A DNA stretch of 64,000 nt from Lunularia cruciata (taxonomy: Eukaryota; Streptophyta; Marchantiopsida; Lunulariales; Lunulariaceae): contig OX419761.1 in NCBI GenBank assembly GCA_948567375.1, positions 23,128,501 through 23,192,500 on the forward strand. The letters run 5' to 3'. A program made the position numbers and the translations under genes. The notes below the pieces were generated by a model, which ran no database searches, was not told the origin of the DNA, and saw only the letters and a list, made by a program, of their open reading frames with translations. Positions 55,690 through 64,000 of the stretch are shown piece after piece; position 1 is the first letter of the stretch; each line of letters starts with the position of its first letter.

Positions 55690-58097
55690 CTTAATGAAAC
55701 TTCCTAGATACTTCTTGGAACATGTTTTACAAGTTTCCATAAATTTGCGTGCAAAATTGCTACAAGATTATTATAGTAAGTTCAAATACTAATACATTTT
55801 CTTTTGCTAGCTTATCAAGTCTTTGCAACCTGCTTTGGTTTTGAATTCTTGAGTTGTATCTTGAGAGTTGTGAAAAGATGAAGGAACTCTTATGTAGCTT
55901 CTTGAAATGTGTATCCTCCTATAGAAATTTGTACTTTTTAATTTGGTGATAATCACAATAAATTATATACCTAGCAAGGATTCCATCAACTTCATGTTAC
56001 TTTTGTTCTTCAATGGAAATTATAGGTGGACAAAGTTGAAAAAAGCCAAGAAAATATGATGCATTGAAAATAAAAAGTCAACTTGGAAATATCAAAGATA
56101 GGATGAATAAAAATATTGTGGGAAAAGTTAAGTTAATAAAAAACTTAGAGGGATAAATTTGAAGATAAAGAAGAGAATATTCTAATTGAGAGAAAGTTTA
56201 CCAACTTTAGCATCAAAGTGTAAGAGAAATTATGAGTAGAAAGCATAACTTTCAAGCTAACAATAAAAGAAAGATCAAATGATAAATGTTTAAAATTAGT
56301 TTCACAAGTTCACATAGTAAGATAAGATGGATAAGAAGGGAGAATCATGGAGTGAAGAAGCTATTAGGGACTAAGAGGTGTTGATCATAATTGACAAAGA
56401 AGGGAGAGAATCTAGTTCTTGCTTGCTTTGAGTTGTTATAGGCAAATGCTACAAGAAGGAGAGTATCCTAAATTTTTGGTACATATCCACATGAAGCATG
56501 TCATCTATATGGGGATGGTAAGTAGTGAATATAGACAAATTTATAAAAGTTGCCTGCCAAGACTTATTAGTGAAGTGTAGATCTTGATCCAATATGAGTA
56601 CACTTAACAACCATGATGTCAAAAAACAATGTCAAAGTAGTGCTTAGTCAATTGAAGTCCAATATGTCAACTATGGGAGCTAAGTTAATTTGCTTAATTA
56701 ATTTAATCATAAAAATGATAATTGTAATATAACAATCAACAATGAGAGGTAAAGATTTCTCGAGATTAGAGCTTATATGTTCCTAATGTGAATAAATTGA
56801 ATGAATGTAGAAGACTAGCAGATTTTAAATTTCAAGTCTTATAGTTTTGGTAGCTTTCACATGATCCCAAAAATACACAAACCTCTTGAGCATGTTTAAC
56901 AACTACCAAACACTGAAATATGAGCTAATATACTCCAATAGGACTTGAGATATGAGGCATATATATCTTGCAATCAAGCCAAACAAAGAGTAGGATCATT
57001 TATAATAAATATGCTTATTTATGTTCCAATTGTATAGCATTCTACTCTTGCTAGAAAATGAAAGTATTTTCATAATCATTAATCACAAGGCATATAGAAA
57101 TAAGCTAGAATAAGGAATTTACTTGCAAATTTTGTTAAATATGACTTATATTCCTTCTCTAGTTTGACTATACTAATGTTTGACATAATTGTAGAAGCCA
57201 AAAGTTGCCTATATTATGGCCAATAAAAAAGAGCATCTAAAACAATGTAGAATCTTCTGGGTTTATTTTCAATTTGATATTATATAGTTGGATTTTCCCT
57301 TCTTATTAATGAATGAATTTGTGTTTGAATGATTAATGAGTTTCTTCTCTTATGTAATGTGCTCCAAATTAAGTTTTCAAACAAGTTTTCAAGTTTTCAG
57401 CTTGTGTTAGTCCATTTGATTAGAGGTTTGCCTAAAAAGTAGTATATCAAATCTTGGTAATACATACCATGAATTGTTATCCATTATCACGAGCAAGGTA
57501 ATTTCTATTTGATTAATTTAACCTCCTTGAGCCAAATGTATATGAGCATAAACCATTTGCAAACTCCTCTTGCTACATTTCTTGTCTGATAAAGTTAAAA
57601 GAATGAACATCAAGTATAACATTAGTTGATATAACATTCTTGACTTGTTGGAAAAAAATTTCTCTTTATCATTGAATCAGAATTTGACATCCTTACTTGA
57701 TAAATTATCAAATGGTGCTACAATATATACATTATAATGTACAAGGGCTTGATAAAAGCTTGCCAATTTATTAAATCTTCAAATGTCACTAGCATCCATT
57801 TGAAGTTAGCTAATCTATCATAACCTGATTTTTTCATTCTCTATCTTCATTATCTAAGCCACAACTTTGCAATCCAAGAACATACCATTTTCTTTTCACA
57901 TCTTGCATTGTCATCAAAGACTTTGCAATAGTACTTTAGCCTTATAATACCTTAGAATACTTTAAATATATGTGCTCTCCTTTGTCTTGTCTAGATAAAA
58001 ATATCATCTAGAAATGCAATAACATATTCATTTAAAAAGCAATTCAAGTATTCAATACATTTGATACATGAACACTACAACAACATCATTGAGTCCA

Positions 58098-58666
58098 AAG
58101 AGAATAGGAGAACCCCAAGGAGAAACACAAGAGACAAAATACAAGGCTTTAGCCCTCAATAGTCCTATGCTCCCAAAGGAGCACCTTATCTTTATTATAT
58201 AGTAAGGAAGATCCACTCAAAGGAAGCTCTACCTTTGGATCACATACATGAATTAGTGACATGTCAATGAGCTCTACACTTAGATTAGTTGCATGGATGG
58301 ATGACATGTTGGTCTTTGTCCTATCTGGTTGGTCAAAAAAGTTTGACCAAATAGAATCTTTAGGGAATCTTCCTCTAGGATGCTCAAAACATCATGAGTG
58401 AAGTACCATCTGAAATCTCTCAATGAGACAAAGAAGGGGGAGAAAGCAATGCCTTTTCTCTAAAGAGGGAAGAGTGTCTCTATTGTCAAGGTCTAATTAA
58501 TCCATTTAGGCCTTCAAAATTGGCTCTAAAGTTTTTAGGGTTTTTTGACCTCTACCCTATTAGTAGAAGTACTCTTTTGGTGACACTTCTATCTAAAATA
58601 GCATCCTTCCAGATATTACCAAGCCAATTTTCACTCTTGATAATATGTCTAACTAACGATTTTGCA
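58098..58666 (-). repeat. Family E LTR, likely solo, in A4 RT
   Basis: AGAATAGGAGAACCCC...GATTTTGCA aligns with the E1 LTRs; the first bases (TGTAATATTCC) are missing. RT of A4 continues on both sides (AGTCCAAAG before; CCATACCTTGCATATAAAGC after), so this is an insertion. Confidence 0.65.
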
Positions 58667-58800
58667 TTATTCTTACCATACCTTGCATATAAAGCTATCT
58701 TGGATATATCTCTTTGTGAGGATAGGATGAAGAGTTTAGTTCCACTTGATAAATCCAATAAACTATCTATTTGATGAAGGAATAAGTACTCTTCAATTTA

Positions 58801-58965
58801 TAGAGCTTTAGAGAAAGATTTATCCATATAGTACTTCATCTTGAGGAATACTTGCATTGTTGTTCCAAAAAGAAGTAGTTGTAAATTCAATCTTAGTCAT
58901 TACAAAATAAAAGGCCACTCTTCAAGATTATGTACTACATGGATAAATCCTTCTCTAAAGCTCTA
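58801..58965. repeat. Imperfect inverted repeat, 46-bp arms
   Basis: 58801-58846 and 58920-58965 pair at 41 of 46 positions around a 73-nt loop. The arms include GAGCTTTAGAGAAAG and its complement. It lies in A4 RT territory where A3 has no such repeat. Confidence 0.7.
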
Positions 58966-60091
58966 TCAAGGTCTTCTAAATTTCTTATAGTTATCTTTAA
59001 ATGTAAGTTATAAATATATCTAATAAAAAGATATAGTGAAGGAAAATATCTATTTTAAATGGTATTTGCCAATCCAAAGATAAACTATTAGCTAGGTCTC
59101 CTAGAAACACATTCAAAAACTCCTATTAGATCTCATCTACCCATTTAACTTTACTTTCTTCATCTTGATTTCATTAATAAAATATTACAAATACTTATAT
59201 CTCTCCCTTCATAGCAATTAACATAACATAAATTTTTGTAACAAGTGATGTATAAACTAATGTTGTACTAAACCTAGTTACTTTTATTTGTTATTTTGTG
59301 TGATCCACTTGATCATAGTTCAAACCAAGATTCTTATAGAATGTGATCATAGTTTAGAAGGTGGAACTATGAATTTCATTTAACTCCATATAGTATTGTT
59401 CAATCTTGAGAAGTATTGAATTAGGGATCCTTTTTTTTACTTTCCTTCCATTAGCCATCATAATGAAATATTCTATTCATAGGTGAAATTTACTATTAAT
59501 CTCCTTTGCAAATTGTATTGACATGCAATTTATTTAATTGCCATAATCCACTAAATTCATACAAGGATGTTTTGTATCATACCATATAGATAAAATCATT
59601 TTTTGTATGGTGATCTATCAACACAATAAGAACTAATGATAGTACTAGATTGTCAATAGGTCTTACTAAGCTTTGTCATTTTCTTGACCAAATAGCTCTT
59701 CCACTTATTAGCTTATGGAAAATTTTTGCTTTGTCTTAGAACCTTGAATAACTTGCAATACAATGTTTAAGTTATTTGCAATGGAAGCATATTTCACTTT
59801 GACATAGTCATTGTGTAACAATATTGGTAAGCATTTTACATTGTATATAATCAATTTCATGTAACCACCTTTATTCCATGTGTATGATGGGCTTGTATGA
59901 CTTGTGAATACTCTGGATGCACACTTGTTAAATACACATGGGAGTCAAATCTCTTAGCCATCTCCATGGTCTTTTCTAGTAACTAAAGTTCCCTTACAAC
60001 TATCTTCATCTTAGCATGAGGTTGACACATTCTTGGAACAATCTTATGCTTCTTCTTCATTAATCTCCAAAATTTGTATCAAAGTAGTTCT

Positions 60092-60643
60092 TTTTGTCCA
60101 TATATACATCACTACACAACATACATTGCTGTCAACATCATACACTATAGAAGCACAACTCACATATAAGTCATACATGAACTCTAAACCGCCACAATAA
60201 TCAGATAGTTTACAACTCAAATCAACTTAAATCAGATCAGTACTTGATCTGATCCTCAACAACTTGGCAACAACAGGGCACTGATTACAGTCAAGCCACA
60301 CCCACTCTAGCTAAAAGACTCCAGGTGACACTTCTCGGCTTTCTGTCCACTCTAGCCAGGAACTCGAAGGCTCAACATCAGAGAAGTGAGCTCTCTCGAG
60401 CTGCACTTCCAAGGTATACTCCTGATTTTGACCTAGGTCTCATCCCAATGGTCCCACTAATGGCACACTTGATAGTGCAGATGGTGCAAGTGACAGTAGG
60501 CCCCACCATGAAGTTAGTACTCTGAACACAAAATCTAACCATGGGAAAGTAGTCTATGAGTAATTGCCAAAATGCATCTAACTATTATCATTGGAACTCC
60601 AATCTCCAAGCAATCAAGATGTGACATTACAAATGGTGTGACA
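60092..60643 (-). repeat. P3 3' LTR
   Basis: TGTCACACCATTTG...GTATATATGGACAAAA in element orientation, about 552 bp; the extreme end has two substitutions relative to P2. Confidence 0.75.
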
Positions 60644-60752
60644 GCTATTGTGCATATAAACATCACTACATAACATATATCGCTATCAACATCATACACT
60701 ATAGAAGCACAACTCACACATAAGTCATACATGAACTCTAAAGTGCCACAAT
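60644..60752 (-). repeat. LTR-end copy before the 3' LTR (P3)
   Basis: TGTGGCACTTTAGAG...ATGCACAATAGC, the same arrangement as in P1 and P2, next to the purine-rich CTAGCTAGGGAGCG. Confidence 0.75.
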
Positions 60753-60918
60753 CGCTCCCTAGCTAGCGGTTAGGTCCCTCTAACTCCAGATAGCCATCTA
60801 CTCCAAGTATATGGTATACCCTATGATGGGCAAAGATCAAGAGGTCGGGTGCTATGAAGCCCCATCATTAGTCGTCTATCTGCAATCTATACCATATAAA
60901 GGATGAACTAGCTACATG

Positions 60919-63198
60919 TCAAGTACATCTAGGACATAACTACTATCCTTGAAGGATCACCTTGAGGAGAGGAGTCATACATACCATATGCCATCCTCTT
61001 GAACAGCTATCACACACTAACATAGTAGCAGCTCCACTAAAAGAGCTGCATGACATACATCTCAAGCCTACTCGTACAAGTACCAAGCTTGGGTCCATAG
61101 TACCATCAATGTTTGGGAGGTGGCATGGCATACAATTGTGCACAAGATCCTTCCAAACAACACCATCATGTCCTTCTAACACCAGGACTCTAGATGGCAA
61201 AACCTCATGCACTCTCAAGATAGTGTGGCCTATCAAAAAATCAAGTGTTGTCAATGATGTCTACGGTAGATATACATAGTCACTTGGATAAAATTGATGG
61301 ATTGAGGGTCTATAACCTCCTCCTCAAATAGAAGCATAGCATAAGGTATCCATATGCTAAGCAATAGCTAAGTTCTCAAAGGCTATCGACATCACTCTTC
61401 AAAAGATCTCTGCCTGTTGAGAACATGCGCTCATCCATACATCTAGATCATCCAAGTCCAAAACTATAGTAGCATCTCAATGAATGGCTATAGAGAAATC
61501 TGAATCTCATCCATGGAGTAGAAAGTAAGGAGAGAAGGATGCTAAGGAGGCTTGCCAGCTGAACCGATAGCTCATGGCCAACCAAGGTGACTGGAGATCC
61601 CAATCTCCCAAGTGCCCTCTCTGCAAACCATAATTTTGCAATCATCTCTTCAATATTTGAACCACTCTCTCTGTTAAGCCATCTGCCTTAGGGTGATCTC
61701 AAGAGGTAGTACAATGATCAATCAAAGCCTTTTTACACAAGACCTAAAACTCCTCCAAGAACTCTTTACCCTGATCAGTCAAAACCTAAGCTAGTGCACC
61801 AAAATGACTGAGAATCCGATCCAAGAACAAGTAAGCCGTCCTTCCACTAGACTTGTTAGGAAGTTCAACCAACTCAAGCCACTTGGAGAAGTGCTCCTAT
61901 CACCAAAACATACCAGTGATGTCTCACGGTCAATGGTAAAGGTCCAGCAAAGTCCGAACTCCAAAGGTAACCCAATCCCATGATAGGTAATGGGTGTAAC
62001 TGTGGCGTAGGAGCATTGAATGATGCTCTAACTTGGTCACAAACCACACATTTGGCAACAAACCGGTGCACACTGGTTTTCATACCGTGCCATCAATAAT
62101 GACTCTGGAGTAAGCTATGTGTATGCTTTACTCCAAAATGTCCTAACTCCTCATGAACATGATGGACCAACTGTAGTCTTTGAGAAGGAAGTGGTGCTAC
62201 TCTCACTCTACCATCCTCCCATAAACACAAAAGGTGTCTGCCTTCCAATCTAAACCAATTGGCTTGCTGAAGAACATGGTCTCTCTCCTTGGCCCCAATT
62301 GTGCCACCCACAATTCCAGTGCAAAGATAGTCCATCACTAAGACATCATCATGAATGTCTCATTGGACTATACCAATATCTTCATTTTTTGGATTTGTAA
62401 CCTCAATAACTCCTCATGTACGCATTGAGAGAGATACCACCAAAGTCTTAAAAAATATACACGAAAAGGCAGATGCATGCCAACCTGGCACCATCTCCTC
62501 ATTTGACACCATGACAATGTGCTCCGGTCTGATCTTGCTTGCTGGGACATGGGTTTCTACTCAGCCCATCTGCATCATTGTTCAACACTCTATGTGTATG
62601 AATAATTGTGAAATCATACTCTTGTACAATCAGAGCCCATCATGCAAGATTCCCTAAAAGCTTGTTGGACTCCATCAACTACTTCAATGGTTGATGATCA
62701 ATCATGAGAGTAAAGAGATTACCAAATTAATTAACATCGGAAATGTGTTATTAGCCAAACTGCTACCATGCACTCTCCCTCAAATGAACTACACCTTGCC
62801 TTTGTTGAACTGTTGGAGCTAATAGCATAGGCCACCACAAACTCCTTCCCCTCATCAACATTTGGATGAGCATTGCTCCAAGCTCCAACATACTCCAATC
62901 AGTCTGAACCTGAAATGGTTGTCCTTTGATCGGTCTCCTCAAAATAGGAACAAATGTCAACCTCTCATTGAGCTCTACAAAAGCTATCTCTTGCTCATCT
63001 TCCCAACACCACTCTTGTGTAAGCTTGGTCAGCTTCATCAAGGCCTTGGCAATAGCACTAAATCCTCTAACATAGAAGCAATAGAAGTTTGCCAACCCAA
63101 GGAATGCTCGCACTTTGCTAACATCCATAGGTCAAGGAAGATGTGCAATAGCCTCCACCTTGGTCTGCTGAACACCACCTCCTCCGGGGTAGATAGTG
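60919..63198 (-). pseudogene. Family P pol: RT end, RNase H, integrase, PHD-type finger (P3)
   Basis: RT connection (VRAFLGLANFYCFYVRG, 63110-63060) leads to RNase H and to integrase (HVHEELGHFGVKHTH zinc site near 62170; CVVCDQV near 62045; SSDFAGPLPL core start near 61960). The tail in the open stretch 61254-60943 (103 codons) has GHTILRVHEVLPSRVLVLEG and then Cys66-x2-Cys69, CDSC (81, 84), His89, Cys92. After two TAG codons come LCPRCT and a stop at 60919. All eight PHD ligand positions are Cys/His here. An extra CMPC pair lies at residues 41-44. The upstream frames are broken, so this is a relic that preserves the domain. Confidence 0.75.
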
Positions 63199-63554
63199 TG
63201 AGTCAAGCCACACCCACTCTAGCTAAAAGACTCCAAGTGATGTTTGTTGGCTTTTTGTCCACTCTAGCCAGGAACTTGAAAGCTCAACATCAGAGAAGTG
63301 AGCTCTCTCGAGTTGCACTTCCAGGGTATACTCTTGATTTTGACTGAGGTTTCATCCCAATGGTCCCATTGATGGCACACCTAATGGTGCAAATGGTGCA
63401 AGTGATGGTGGGCCCACCATGAAGTCAGTACCCCAAACACAAAATCTGACCGTCGGAAAGTAGTCTATGAGTAACTGCCAAAATAACTCTTACTATTATC
63501 AATGGAACTCCAATGTTTGAGCAATCTAGATGCGACACTACAAATGGCATGACA
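63199..63554 (-). repeat. P3 5' LTR stub
   Basis: Starts TGTCATGCCATTTG at 63554 and is cut at GTGGCTTGACT, where RT sequence (CACACTATCTACCCCGG) follows. Confidence 0.75.
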
Positions 63555-64000
63555 TTCTAAATTGTACTTGACTTTTCATTGGACTAACCTCTTTTAGTTC
63601 TACAAGCTAATCTTTTGTTTCTCTTTCTGCATTGATGACCTCAAAATCTAGAAAGTAGGGTTCTCTTTAATTATTAACATATACCAATCAACACAAAAGT
63701 ACTTTGCTTTTTAGAATCTTATACATCTTACAATTGATGCAGGTAACTACTTTGAGTTTCCAAGCAACTCTATTTTCCTTGCTCCACTTCCTACCTCTAT
63801 CAAAATTATGCAATGCCTTCTAGTTGGCTTGCAACAAATATATTTTGATGATCATTATATTTTATATTGATAGCTCAAAAATGTTATTTATGATGGAATA
63901 ATTTTTTTCTTGAATCTACCTACCCCTATCTTTGTATAAATGGTTTTTGGCTTGAGAGGAAGGAACATAGCTTGCTTCTTTTCTAAAAATTGCTCTTTCC

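Larger units (their letters stand above)
60092..63554 (-). mobile_element. P3: family P element with intact 3' half, in A4 gag
   Basis: 3463 bp. Left flank TTCT (60088-60091) and right flank TTCT (63555-63558) match, and A4 gag homology resumes on both sides, confirming the outer boundaries. Layout in element order: 356-bp stub of the 5' LTR fused to the middle of RT (junction near 63198), RNase H, integrase, PHD-type finger, LTR-end copy, 3' LTR. The deletion removed the rest of the 5' LTR, primer site, gag, protease and 5' RT. Confidence 0.8.
55690..64000 (-). mobile_element. A4: very old family A copy, split by an E LTR and P3
   Basis: Aligned with A3 in parallel: LTR remnant near 55690-55800 (CTTCCTAGATACTTCTTGGAAC), chromodomain/integrase remnants 55880-57000 (ACTTGGAAATATCAAAGATAGGATG as at 29160), RT with FLDD near 57996-58015, protease near 59400-59540 (LVDYGN...INCMSIQFAKE), knuckle near 59770 (CFHC...H, last Cys lost) and gag to 60091 and again from 63555. 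It is interrupted at 58098-58666 and 60092-63554. No frame survives. Confidence 0.6.

Noticed and set aside
60962-61279. 105-codon plus-strand frame opposite the P3 PHD region
   Set aside because: Antisense shadow of the integrase/PHD coding strand; the same shadow appears opposite P1 at 4029-4232.
1-64000. CRISPR array, rRNA genes or bacterial-type operons
   Set aside because: No regularly spaced identical repeats with unique spacers, no rRNA-like conserved segments, and the gene content is that of plant transposable elements.
1-64000. Endogenous caulimovirus-like (pararetroviral) sequence
   Set aside because: Every RT region found is followed by RNase H and an integrase, most with recognisable LTRs; no movement-protein region was seen.

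Overview
The window looks like intergenic or heterochromatic DNA of a land plant. Supporting signs are an interstitial (TTTAGGG)n tract of the Arabidopsis telomere type, Ty3/gypsy elements with initiator-tRNA-Met primer sites, a chromodomain-bearing chromovirus family, a PIF/Harbinger-type transposase relic and many nested insertions. I found no convincing host gene. A non-seed plant or gymnosperm is possible, but the sequence does not settle it. One 200-N assembly gap lies at 43130-43329.

Working names: family A is a chromovirus (gag, PR, RT-RH, INT, chromodomain; LTR about 420 bp, TGTAACA...TTTTACA). Family B is an unclassified 3.7-kb insertion with TGTGAC...ACCACA ends. Family C is Ty3/gypsy with a roughly 690-bp LTR. 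Family D is a gag-PR element with a telomere tract and a tRNA-like segment near its 5' side. Family E is Ty3/gypsy with a roughly 593-bp LTR. Family P is Ty3/gypsy whose pol ends in a PHD-type zinc finger. Family F is a conserved protein with a coiled-coil tail, seen in B and at one other locus.

Layout: 0.3-1.0 kb gag relic; 1.0-3.3 kb pyrimidine-rich DNA with a higher-order tandem repeat; 3.6-5.1 kb 3' end of P1; 5.1-7.6 kb D1; 7.6-11.0 kb P2 (minus); 11.0-11.6 kb a B fragment; 11.6-23.4 kb a three-level nest (C1 holds A1 in its integrase, and A1 holds B2 in its 3' LTR); 24.1-34.2 kb a second nest (A2 holds C2 in its integrase and the nearly complete, inverted A3 in its 3' LTR); 34.5-41.4 kb E1 with a solo P LTR inside; 41.6-42.4 kb Harbinger transposase relic; 43.3-46.0 kb D2; 46.1-47.2 kb a 100-bp tandem repeat and an old P LTR; 47.2-50.7 kb mostly unrecognised; 51.4-53.6 kb the second family F locus; 55.7-64.0 kb an old minus-strand family A copy (A4) interrupted by an E LTR and by P3.

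All coding regions are broken by stops, frameshifts or deletions, so no element here looks autonomous. The points most worth follow-up are the PHD finger at the end of the family P polyprotein (three copies), dense heat-shock-element-like arrays upstream of the TATA box in family A LTRs, and the unnamed family F protein shared by two distant loci in opposite orientations.
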